NCBI GenBank assembly: GCA_038204345.1
Contig: JBBRDB010000144.1
Span: 1 to 6,753 of the forward strand
Length of the DNA: 6,753 nt
DNA from: JAHJSA01 sp038204345
GTDB taxonomy: Bacteria; Actinomycetota; Thermoleophilia; RBG-16-64-13
Direction: 5' to 3'
Part shown: positions 1 to 4,469 of the stretch, in pieces
Layout: the number at the start of each line of letters is the position of its first letter
Position numbering within the stretch: the stretch's first letter is position 1
The notes under the pieces: generated by a model
The model's input: only the letters and a program-made list of their open reading frames with translations
Database searches by the model: none
Told to the model about the DNA's origin: nothing
Program-made: the position numbers and the translations under genes

Positions 1-243
1 GAAGGCGCCACGCTGGACGCCCTCCTCGAGAAACCCAAGATCAAGCGCTACGACGTTGCCGGACGCAAGGTGGTGGTCTACATCGAAGACATGGCCCCGG
101 GTGAGAAGGTCTCCTTCTCCTTCCAGGTGCGTGCGCTCTACCCGGTGCGCGCCAAGGGCGGCGCCTCCCAGGCCTACTCTTACTACACCCCTCAGTGGAA
201 GGGCGAGACGGTCGGGGAGGCCATGGTGGTGCAGGGTGGGTGA
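1..243 (+). CDS. Alpha-2-macroglobulin-like protein, C-terminal end (5' part outside window)
   Basis: An open frame runs in from the left edge and ends at TGA 241-243, giving 80 residues. The visible part reads as an all-beta C-terminal domain: alternating hydrophobic strands (KVVVYIEDM, then a segment KVSFSFQVRALYPV), followed by a short Tyr-rich stretch with the pattern YSYYTPQW and a last strand ending in MVVQGG. This resembles the receptor-binding (last macroglobulin) domain of alpha-2-macroglobulin/complement-like proteins, in which a strand-loop-strand ending in Y-x-P is typical. Bacterial members are large periplasmic or surface-anchored protease traps, often over 1,000 residues, so only a small fraction is seen here. 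The thioester region and signal peptide would lie upstream. The assignment rests on the pattern of the last domain only. The gene converges with the next gene and is separated from it by a strong hairpin. Confidence 0.65.
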   Translation, partial: EGATLDALLEKPKIKRYDVAGRKVVVYIEDMAPGEKVSFSFQVRALYPVRAKGGASQAYSYYTPQWKGETVGEAMVVQGG

Positions 244-325
244 CGCACAGCTCGGGTGACGGTCCGACCCGGACGTCCGGCTTCGGCGCCCGACCTGGCC
301 GCGCCGGTCCGACCCTCTCCGCTGA

Positions 326-356
326 GCTGGGGCGCACCCTCCAGGTGCGCCCCAGC
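326..356. terminator. Perfect 13-bp inverted repeat between convergent genes
   Basis: The arms GCTGGGGCGCACC (326-338) and GGTGCGCCCCAGC (344-356) are exact reverse complements around a CTCCA loop. It sits between the + strand stop at 243 and the - strand stop at 363, so it can form a very stable hairpin in either transcript. No T-run follows on either strand. It is therefore a candidate bidirectional terminator or 3'-end stabilising structure of the GC-rich type rather than a textbook intrinsic terminator. Confidence 0.7.
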
Positions 357-362
357 CCCTCG

Positions 363-785
363 CTAGGAGCCTATCTGCTCGATCACGCGCTCGACCTCGC
401 GGGCGAGCGACTCGTCGGGCGTGACCACCAACTCTTGGGGCCCCAAGGGGTAGAGGTAGCGGGGCTGGTCCTTGTGGGCCGAGTAGATGTCGCGCAGCTC
501 GTCCGAGAGTTGCTGCATTTGCAGGGCGGTGAGGCCGTGCTTCTTCATGGCAGTCATGAAGCTGTGCTCTTGGCCACCCTCGTACCAGACCACTCCGAAC
601 TGCTTGGGCGGTTTGCCCACGTACACGTAGAGTCCGCGTTCGGCAGGTACGGCTTCGAGGCGATCTTTGGCCCGCTTGGCCAGGTCTTCCAGGAGCGCCT
701 GATGCTCCTTCAGTCGTGCGGCTGCCTTGCTGTCGGGGTCGAGTGGCGGATAGTCCTCTTTCTTACTGCGGCTGAATAGGCCCAT
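363..785 (-). CDS. Conserved-looking hypothetical protein, 140 aa
   Basis: I do not recognise this protein. It starts at ATG 785, preceded by a good ribosome site (GGGGGAAG, about 5 nt upstream on the - strand), and ends at TAG 363-365. It has no signal peptide and no membrane segment, so it should be cytosolic. Residues 1-20 are polar and proline-rich (MGLFSRSKKEDYPPLDP). Residues 20-47 form a charged amphipathic helix (AARLKEHQALLEDLAKRAKD). Residues 50-75 hold beta strands (GLYVYVG, QFGVVWYEGG). Residues 76-105 are helical and rich in Met and Gln (SFMTAMKKHGLTALQMQQLSDELRD). The C-terminus is a helix ending VIEQIGS. The short basic start MGLFSRSKK could in principle be a lipid or membrane contact, but nothing else supports that. 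It is probably monocistronic: the next upstream gene on this strand ends about 290 nt away, behind a terminator-like hairpin. Confidence 0.8.
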   Translation of the reverse strand: MGLFSRSKKEDYPPLDPDSKAAARLKEHQALLEDLAKRAKDRLEAVPAERGLYVYVGKPPKQFGVVWYEGGQEHSFMTAMKKHGLTALQMQQLSDELRDIYSAHKDQPRYLYPLGPQELVVTPDESLAREVERVIEQIGS

Positions 786-1073
786 GGTCTTCCCCCTGTT
801 TTTGGCGGCTGGGACGGTGCGTGTGCTGGTTGACTACGGCGCGTCACCCCCTTTGGATGCGAAAAGGCCGCCAACTGGAGATCATCTCTCCAGATAGCGG
901 CCCGACTATCTGCTCGCTGTCCTCCGGCCGCGGTGTGGCGCCCGGACCCTACGTTGTGTGTCTAGTGACACTATGACCGACGCGGCGCGCCGGTGTCAAG
1001 GCCAAACCGGGCGTGGTTGCGCCATCTCGGCCGAGGTTACGGCTGTTGTCGAGCAGCCTCCGCCCTTCGCGCA
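786..1073. other. Intergenic stretch with a hairpin and a short palindrome
   Basis: There is no convincing gene in these 288 bases; the open frames crossing it on the + strand are antisense extensions over the PIN toxin gene. It contains the ribosome site of the 140-residue gene (about 790-798), the two-part hairpin listed separately (862-902), and an odd 11-bp palindrome TAGTGACACTA (963-973) that could be a protein-binding site. No clear -35/-10 pair for the 140-residue gene was found. Confidence 0.5.
862..902 (-). terminator. Two-part hairpin followed by TTTT on the - strand
   Basis: Outer arms GGCCGC (866-871) and GCGGCC (897-902) enclose a 3x3 internal loop. Inner arms CTGGAGA (875-881) and TCTCCAG (887-893) enclose a TCATC loop. 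Read on the - strand, the structure is followed directly by TTTTC (865-861), which is the layout of an intrinsic terminator. It lies about 170 nt downstream of the PIN toxin stop at 1074, so it probably ends the Phd-PIN transcript and insulates the 140-residue gene. A leader structure for that gene is the alternative. Confidence 0.6.
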
Positions 1074-1490
1074 TCACCAGATGGTGGGGACGAGTCCGTA
1101 TCCCCGGATGCGCTCGTCCTTGGTCACCAGGGTCATGTCGTGGACGAGCGCGGTCGCCACGATCACGCGGTCGGCCGGGTCGGCGTGGAAGGAAGGCGCG
1201 AGCGACACCGAGCGCAGCGCGACCCGGTTATCCACGGGCACGAACGACAGGAACGGCAGAGACTCGCATCGCTCCACCCACTCCGTGGGGGTGGTGGTGA
1301 GTTCCAATCGGCCCCGTTCTACCAACATCGCGAGTTCCCACACGCTGATGCTCGAGACCGCCAGGCCTGCGCCTCCGGACCCAACCTCCCAGGTGGCCAC
1401 GGCTCTCCCGACGGCCGCATACGCGGCGTCGGAGAGTGACTCCGGTTGGGCGAGCCACCAGATCCAGGCGTGAGTGTCGAGGAGGATCAC
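1074..1490 (-). CDS. vapC: PIN-domain ribonuclease toxin (VapC family), partner of Phd-type antitoxin
   Basis: The product is 138 residues, the usual VapC length. PIN-domain toxins are Mg2+-dependent ribonucleases that cut tRNA, rRNA or mRNA and stop translation until neutralised by the cognate antitoxin. The acidic active-site set is complete: D5 in LLDTHAWIWW, E52 in SVWELAML, D104 and D107 in HADPADRVIVATA, and D125 in VTKDERI. The opening motif DTHAWIWW places it in the PIN subgroup commonly paired with Phd/YefM antitoxins, which matches its neighbour. It starts with GTG at 1490, and its first base begins a GTGA overlap with the antitoxin stop, so the two are co-translated. The ORF ends at position 1074. 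The RNA target cannot be told from the sequence. Confidence 0.93.
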   Translation of the reverse strand: MILLDTHAWIWWLAQPESLSDAAYAAVGRAVATWEVGSGGAGLAVSSISVWELAMLVERGRLELTTTPTEWVERCESLPFLSFVPVDNRVALRSVSLAPSFHADPADRVIVATALVHDMTLVTKDERIRGYGLVPTIW

Positions 1491-1720
1491 CCGAGCGACT
1501 CCCAGTCTCCGGTGCCCACGGGTTCGAGGGGGTCTTGGTAGGAGGTCAGCGTGCCTCGGAAGGGGGCAAGCAGGTCACCGGCGCCGGCAATGAGTGGCAC
1601 CACTTTCACCACCGGCCGACCGTGGTCGGTGATGATCAACTCCTCCCGCCCGTTCTCGACGTTGCGCAGGTACTCGAGCGCTTTGGCCTTGAACTTGGAC
1701 TTAGACACGGTCTGAGCCAC
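1487..1720 (-). CDS. Phd/YefM-family antitoxin (VapB role)
   Basis: The product is 77 residues. Residues 4-42 match the Phd/YefM DNA-binding domain: VSKSKFKAKALEYLRNVE, then the strand ELIITDHGRPVVKVVP. The C-terminal tail (about 50-77) carries FRGTL...YQDPLEPVGTGDWE, a conserved toxin-embracing tail in Phd antitoxins paired with this PIN subgroup. The protein should dimerise, repress its own promoter and block the downstream PIN nuclease. The start is GTG at 1720, chosen because GGGGAGG lies 8 nt upstream and an in-frame stop (TAA at 1747-1745) prevents any longer form. Its TGA overlaps the toxin GTG by 4 bp. A strong candidate operator lies 29-56 nt upstream of the start codon. Confidence 0.93.
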   Translation of the reverse strand: MAQTVSKSKFKAKALEYLRNVENGREELIITDHGRPVVKVVPLIAGAGDLLAPFRGTLTSYQDPLEPVGTGDWESLG

Positions 1721-1748
1721 CTGGAGTGCCTCCCCTGCAATGGATTAC

Positions 1749-1776
1749 ATGACTGTGGTCATACTACCATAGTCAT
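1749..1776. promoter_or_regulatory. Candidate operator of the Phd-PIN operon (28-bp inverted repeat)
   Basis: The arms ATGACTGTGGT (1749-1759) and ACCATAGTCAT (1766-1776) are reverse complements at 10 of 11 positions around CATACT. A smaller nested repeat (ATGAC, 4 nt, GTCAT; 1749-1762) sits in the left half. The site is AT-richer than its surroundings and lies just upstream of the antitoxin ribosome site, where Phd dimers usually bind. On the - strand it holds possible -10 elements (TAGTAT at 1766-1761 or TATGGT at 1771-1766), but no good -35 was found. Confidence 0.7.
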
Positions 1777-1837
1777 AATCACTGAAGCCGGAAGTCGGAA
1801 GGCATGGAGAGAGAGGTCATGACCGAGGGGAGAGACA

Positions 1838-1853
1838 GGCGGCGCACGCCGTC
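1838..1853. terminator. Weak GC hairpin downstream of the RHH-PIN operon
   Basis: GGCGGC (1838-1843) can pair with GCCGTC (1848-1853), including one G-T wobble, around a GCAC loop. It is 22 nt past the stop of the upstream - strand PIN gene. There is no T-run, only a pyrimidine-rich stretch on the - strand, so it is at best a weak terminator. Confidence 0.3.
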
Positions 1854-1874
1854 GCGAGACCACTGGGGAGCCGC

Positions 1875-2285
1875 CTACGGCACCAGGTCCTGAGGCCCCG
1901 CGGCGACGAGCAGACCGTCGATCTCCCGGAAGTGCGCGTCCAAGCTAAGGAGCGGCGCCCCGTGCTCGAAGGCGACTGCCGCGATCCAGAGGTCGTTGGT
2001 GGGGAGGGGACGACCCTTCTGCCGCAACTGACCGTACACGGCCGCGTAGAACTCGGCGGTGATGGTGGTCATGGGTGACACTTCGACTCGAGGGGAGGCG
2101 AGGAACGCGGAGAGTTCTCGGCGATTCTCCGAGCGTCGGGAACCGGCGGCAAAGCCTGCCAGTAACTCGCCCATCACGACGACACTCATTACGATGCGGT
2201 CCACCGCCTGGAGGGCTCCCAGCATGTTGGCGTCGCCGGCCATGAAGGCGGCGTAGGCGTTGGTGTCGAGCACGAGTGAACTCAC
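1875..2285 (-). CDS. vapC: PIN-domain ribonuclease toxin (VapC/FitB-like), partner of RHH antitoxin
   Basis: The product is 136 residues from the chosen GTG at 2285. The PIN active site is complete: D7 in LVLDTNAYAAF, E40 in VMGELLAGF, D98 in TNDLWIAAVA and D116 in LSLDAHF. The T-N-D-x-W-I-A-A pattern and the overall spacing fit the VapC/FitB group, whose usual antitoxins are ribbon-helix-helix proteins, as found here. It should be a Mg2+-dependent ribonuclease held inactive in a complex with its antitoxin. A GTG two codons upstream (2291) is also in frame and gives 138 residues. I prefer 2285 because it forms a 4-bp GTGA overlap with the antitoxin stop, as in the neighbouring pairs, and puts AAGGG 8 nt upstream, whereas for 2291 that site is only 2 nt away. 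The gene ends at TAG 1877-1875. Confidence 0.92.
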   Translation of the reverse strand: MSSLVLDTNAYAAFMAGDANMLGALQAVDRIVMSVVVMGELLAGFAAGSRRSENRRELSAFLASPRVEVSPMTTITAEFYAAVYGQLRQKGRPLPTNDLWIAAVAFEHGAPLLSLDAHFREIDGLLVAAGPQDLVP

Positions 2286-2533
2286 TCCCACAGCCCTTCG
2301 TCGATGCGGGCGAAGTCGGAGACGGCGGCTGTGAACGCGGCATGCTGATCTGCAGTCCAGGCACCGGCCAGAGCGTCGAGATCGTGGTGCGCCACGCGGT
2401 CCGACGCAAGGCCGAGCCCCCTACCTAGGAGTTCCAACACCAGGGAGTTCATGCTGATACCTCGCGTCTTGGCCTCCCTACGCAGGGCTGAACCCAACTC
2501 GTCATCGATGCCACGAATGGTCAGCACGGTCAT
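2282..2533 (-). CDS. vapB: Ribbon-helix-helix antitoxin (VapB/FitA-like)
   Basis: The product is 83 residues. Residues 2-40 are a ribbon-helix-helix domain: the DNA-contacting strand TVLTIRGI, helix A (DDELGSALRREAKTRG) and helix B beginning SMNSLVLELLGRGL. The C-terminal tail (about 48-83) holds DLDALAGAW and ends ARIDEGLWE, the usual toxin-binding segment of VapB/FitA antitoxins. It should dimerise, autorepress and neutralise the downstream PIN toxin. The start was set at ATG 2533 because GGAGAAGGG lies just upstream at ideal distance and the RHH strand normally begins at residue 2. An upstream in-frame ATG (2557) would add eight residues (MHSEKGVK) that are in fact the ribosome site, and it overlaps the candidate operator. 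The stop overlaps the toxin GTG by 4 bp. Confidence 0.9.
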   Translation of the reverse strand: MTVLTIRGIDDELGSALRREAKTRGISMNSLVLELLGRGLGLASDRVAHHDLDALAGAWTADQHAAFTAAVSDFARIDEGLWE

Positions 2534-2550
2534 CTTCACGCCCTTCTCCG

Positions 2551-2593
2551 AATGCATGCGTAATGTGCATCATGATGATAGCTCTACGTGCAT
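2551..2593. promoter_or_regulatory. Candidate operator/promoter of the RHH-PIN operon
   Basis: Three copies of TGCAT occur at 2553-2557, 2566-2570 and 2589-2593, the last two as GTGCAT. A perfect 10-bp palindrome CATCATGATG lies at 2568-2577. Short spaced repeats of this kind just upstream of a ribbon-helix-helix antitoxin are typical of its operator. A possible - strand -10 is TATCAT (about 2579-2574), with only a poor -35 (TGGATT) 17 bp upstream. Confidence 0.5.
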
Positions 2594-2795
2594 TCACAAT
2601 CCAGTGGAGGGCGCGGGGAGGACCGCGTTTCGTCCGCCCATACTAGATCGCCGGCTTGGTCTTCGGCATCGGACATAAGTTAGATCCTGGCCGGCGCCTG
2701 ACGCGACGTCCGAGAATCGCCTGGCGGCGTAGTAGTTAGGCGGTCACCGGCAGCGGCGGCAACGATCGCCCGTGGCGGGCGGCGCGTGGCGGTCG
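2594..2795. other. Intergenic stretch with a small GC hairpin
   Basis: No gene was found here. At 2767-2781 CGCCCG and CGGGCG pair around TGG, 15 nt past the stop of the - strand 172-residue gene. This is a possible weak terminator without a T-run. The motifs GTTAGAT (2679) and GTTAGGC (2735) look like integron recombination half-sites but have no matching partners (see rejected items). Confidence 0.35.
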
Positions 2796-3314
2796 TCAGG
2801 GGCGAGGGGCCAACGTGAAGCGCCAGCGGCAGTCGAGACCTTCGGGGCGGTCACCGGGCGGGGCGAAGTCGCAGCTCACGCGGATGCGCGGGTCGATCAC
2901 GTGCGCGAAGCCTTCGAACTCCAACTGGTGCATCTCGCGGCATATGTACTCGCCGAGGCCGCGGCGGCGCCGTGCCTCCTGCGTGGGACACTCGGGCACT
3001 TCGACCACCACCTCGTCCTCCGATTCGGTGATCTCGTAGCCCACGAGTATGGTCCAGGTGAACAAGCGCAGCGCCCGGACGAATCCGGACAGCCCGCCCT
3101 CCCGGATGTCGAAGCGCTCGCTCAGGTCCTTGGCGGCCATACCCGACACTCGGGCCCACACCTCTTCGTTGATGCTCTCGGCCGTGGACTGGTCGAAGCG
3201 CTCGGCCACGCGCAGGAACCAGAAGGCGTCGACTACTCGGTAGTGCCAGAGCAGGAACTCGAGGTAGCGGCGGAGGTCCGGTTCCTCCATGTGGTCGAAG
3301 GGGGACGGGTTCAC
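2796..3314 (-). CDS. DUF6125-like protein, 172 aa, coupled to DUF2283 gene
   Basis: From memory of the family pattern, this resembles the uncharacterised DUF6125 group, which is related to proteins annotated as L-2-amino-thiazoline-4-carboxylic acid hydrolase-like. The N-terminal half is helical, with WHYRVVDAFWFLRVAERF (about 23-40) and an EEVWARVSGMAAKDLSERF helix (50-68). The C-terminal half has beta strands and four cysteines, C109, C125, C148 and C162, in the order CP...ICREMHQLEFEGFAHVIDPRIRVSCDF...GDRPEGLDCRWRF. The cysteines plus H129/H138 could bind a metal or cofactor, which is an inference. No signal peptide or membrane segment is seen. It starts with GTG at 3314, inside a GTGA overlap with the DUF2283 stop, so the two are co-translated. 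An internal ATG at residue 9 has no ribosome site. Its biochemical role is unknown, and the domain call needs a profile search. Confidence 0.75.
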   Translation of the reverse strand: MNPSPFDHMEEPDLRRYLEFLLWHYRVVDAFWFLRVAERFDQSTAESINEEVWARVSGMAAKDLSERFDIREGGLSGFVRALRLFTWTILVGYEITESEDEVVVEVPECPTQEARRRRGLGEYICREMHQLEFEGFAHVIDPRIRVSCDFAPPGDRPEGLDCRWRFTLAPRP

Positions 3315-3493
3315 GTCATCTCGAAGGGGTTCTCAACCCTCTCTGAGGCGTGCAGCACCTCGATGCCCACGACATTGCCTTCAGCGTCGTAGTCAAGGAT
3401 GACTCCCGGTCTGTCTTCGTCGCTCTCGTCGATGGGATGGGTGTTGAAAAGGACGCGTAGGACGTCGACCTCAGGATCATAGGAGATCTTCAT
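3311..3493 (-). CDS. DUF2283 family protein, 60 aa
   Basis: The sequence fits DUF2283 along its whole length: it begins MKISYDPEVDVLRVLF, has the central strand PGVILDYDAEGNVVGIEVL and ends ASERVENPFEMT. DUF2283 proteins are small beta-rich proteins of about 60-75 residues. They are often encoded next to DUF4258 genes and are predicted antitoxins of such pairs, though few have been tested. The start is ATG 3493 with GGAGAG about 5 nt upstream. The stop TGA (3313-3311) overlaps the GTG of the DUF6125-like gene. The start lies inside the last codons of a DUF4258-like remnant reading in another frame, with a 17-bp overlap, the expected toxin-then-antitoxin order for this pair. The C-terminal residues follow the usual family ending. 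Confidence 0.88.
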   Translation of the reverse strand: MKISYDPEVDVLRVLFNTHPIDESDEDRPGVILDYDAEGNVVGIEVLHASERVENPFEMT

Positions 3494-3638
3494 CGTCTCT
3501 CCAGTACTTGTCTACCTTGCTGGTCAGATACGCGGTGACCACGACCATCGGCTCGATAGTATCATCCACGATAACCCTCAGCAGGGATGTCCGTCCATCC
3601 GATGTCGACATCCTCGACTGGGCGTGGTAAGTCTGCAG
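3477..3638 (-). pseudogene. Remnant of a DUF4258-type toxin gene (C-terminal part only)
   Basis: An open frame on the - strand runs from just after a TAA (3641-3639) to TGA 3479-3477. Its longest ATG-started part is at 3611 (44 residues). It reads LQTYHAQSRM, then DGRTSLLRVIVDDT and MVVVTAYLTSKVDKYWRDD. The strand LRVIVDD followed by VVVTAYLTSKVDKYW looks like the C-terminal end of the DUF4258 fold, in which the last strands end in V-V-T-x-Y. It directly precedes and overlaps DUF2283, as an intact DUF4258 gene would. The N-terminal half is absent: the frame is closed by TAA and meets the end of the next PIN gene at 3656, and the ATG has no proper ribosome site. I read it as a gene truncated when the neighbouring cassette was inserted or rearranged. 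A chance open frame cannot be excluded, because no alignment was run. Confidence 0.55.
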
Positions 3639-3655
3639 TTACTGGAGGGGATGGT

Positions 3656-4075
3656 TTACTTGTAAGGCAGCGCGTCCATCGACACCACTCCGGCCAGGGC
3701 GTCGAATTCAGGGTCCTTGTGCATCAGCACCGCATCACTGAGGACGGCGAAAGCAGCGATGATCGCATCTGCCAGGGAGAGGTGGTGCGCAGCCTTCAAT
3801 CGCGCGGCGACGAGCAGGGTCGACTCATCCATATCCCACAGGACGTTGACGTTCAGCTGCTTCACCAACGCAGTGCGCCGGTACGCCTCCGCCTCGCCTC
3901 TTTCCCGCAGGGTGATGTAGTGCGTTTCGAGGAGAACCGGCCAAGGCACCAGGGTGGTCGGCTGTCTGAGCGCCTGCTCGACGCGGTCCGCACCTGCTTC
4001 GTCTTCGATGAACGACAGGAGGGCCGAGGTGTCAAGCAGGTAGGGTCTTGGGCCTGTTTCGGCGGTTGGTGTCAT
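3656..4075 (-). CDS. vapC: PIN-domain ribonuclease toxin (VapC family), partner of AbrB-type antitoxin
   Basis: The product is 139 residues from ATG 4075. The PIN active site is complete: D15 in YLLDTSALLSF, E50 in LLETHYIT, D103 in LADAIIAAFA and D121 in MHKDPEF. It should be a Mg2+-dependent ribonuclease kept inactive by the AbrB-type protein encoded just upstream. An in-frame GTG at 4114 would give 152 residues and overlap the antitoxin by 29 bp. I prefer ATG 4075 because it lies 10 nt after the antitoxin stop and places the first catalytic Asp near the usual position, but neither start has a strong ribosome site. The gene ends at TAA 3658-3656. This is the only one of the three PIN pairs without a GTGA overlap in the preferred model. 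Confidence 0.9.
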   Translation of the reverse strand: MTPTAETGPRPYLLDTSALLSFIEDEAGADRVEQALRQPTTLVPWPVLLETHYITLRERGEAEAYRRTALVKQLNVNVLWDMDESTLLVAARLKAAHHLSLADAIIAAFAVLSDAVLMHKDPEFDALAGVVSMDALPYK

Positions 4076-4085
4076 CTCGTTACGT

Positions 4086-4322
4086 TCAAGAGTGGGTCTC
4101 AAGGTCGCGGTCACGAGCGCGTTCCGCCAGCAGGTGCTCCGTCAGCATCTCCCCACGACCGCGCCCTCGCAGCGCGACCAGCGGATCCTCGGGTACGGGC
4201 ACGACCCTGATCGTTTCCCCGTCGTCCAGCCACACGAGCCGGCCGCCACCCTCGATGTGGTAACGCTTACGTATAGCCGCTGGGACGGCGGTCTGTCCGC
4301 GCTTGGTCACTGATGTTTGCAT
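4086..4322 (-). CDS. vapB: AbrB/SpoVT-fold antitoxin (VapB/MazE-like)
   Basis: The product is 78 residues. Residues 2-45 form the swapped-hairpin AbrB DNA-binding domain: TSVTKRGQTAVPAAIRKRY, then GGGRLVWLDDGETIRVVPVP. The C-terminal tail (about 46-78) is charged and helical (MLTEHLLAERARDRDLETHS) and should bind the PIN toxin. As with other AbrB-type antitoxins, it should dimerise, autorepress and neutralise the downstream nuclease. Two adjacent ATGs (4325 and 4322) are possible, both served by GGGGGTGA; 4322 has the better spacing. A longer TTG start at 4352 is rejected because that codon abuts the predicted -10 box, so it would lie upstream of the transcript start. The gene ends at TGA 4088-4086. 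Confidence 0.9.
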   Translation of the reverse strand: MQTSVTKRGQTAVPAAIRKRYHIEGGGRLVWLDDGETIRVVPVPEDPLVALRGRGRGEMLTEHLLAERARDRDLETHS

Positions 4323-4343
4323 CATCTTCACCCCCATAACAAC

Positions 4344-4373
4344 ACTATACAAGGTGAATAGATCATCTACAAG
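4344..4373 (-). promoter_or_regulatory. Promoter of the AbrB-PIN operon with a 20-bp-spaced direct repeat
   Basis: On the - strand TTGTAG (4372-4367) is a fair -35 box, followed after exactly 17 bp by the near-consensus -10 box TATAGT (4349-4344). Transcription should start near 4337, about 15 nt before ATG 4322. CTTGTA occurs twice (4373-4368 and 4353-4348), 20 bp or two helical turns apart and overlapping both boxes, which suits repression by the AbrB-type antitoxin. Confidence 0.6.
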
Positions 4374-4440
4374 TTATCCAACCCAGTTGACAGTGAAGGC
4401 CGCAGGGTGCAGTGCAGGGATCGAGCGCAGAACGTCGCAA

Positions 4441-4461
4441 TATATACCCATAGATGGTAAG
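4441..4461 (+). promoter_or_regulatory. Candidate -10/operator region upstream of abiEi
   Basis: An AT-rich stretch TATATA (4441-4446) lies 23 nt before the abiEi ATG and could serve as a -10. TACC (4445-4448) and GGTA (4456-4459) frame an imperfect inverted repeat with inner AT/AT pairs, a possible AbiEi binding site. The only ribosome-site candidate is weak (GGTAAG, 4456-4461). A consensus-like TTGACA at 4387-4392 has no matching -10 at 17 bp. Confidence 0.4.
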
Positions 4462-4469
4462 TTACTGCC

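Noticed and set aside
195..779. 194-residue + strand open frame.
   Set aside because: It is antisense to the 140-residue gene, which has a proper ribosome site, and it runs through the 13-bp hairpin. The translation has no family-like pattern.
963..973. TAGTGACACTA palindrome as a possible start of a + strand gene.
   Set aside because: The downstream + frame is an antisense shadow of the PIN toxin, so only a possible binding site is left.
2679..2741. GTTAGAT and GTTAGGC motifs resembling integron attC R' core sites between cassettes, in a run of TA modules.
   Set aside because: No matching RYYYAAC partner lies within attC distance, no long imperfect palindrome links them, and the other module gaps lack such motifs.
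2772..3392. 206-residue + strand open frame.
   Set aside because: Antisense shadow of the DUF6125-like and DUF2283 genes, typical of GC-rich DNA.
3587..4210. 207-residue + strand open frame.
   Set aside because: Antisense across the PIN gene and its AbrB antitoxin, both of which have clear domain motifs.
4323..4352. Ten-codon N-terminal extension of the AbrB antitoxin from TTG 4352.
   Set aside because: The TTG abuts the likely -10 box, so it would precede the transcript start; GGGGGTGA serves the later ATGs.
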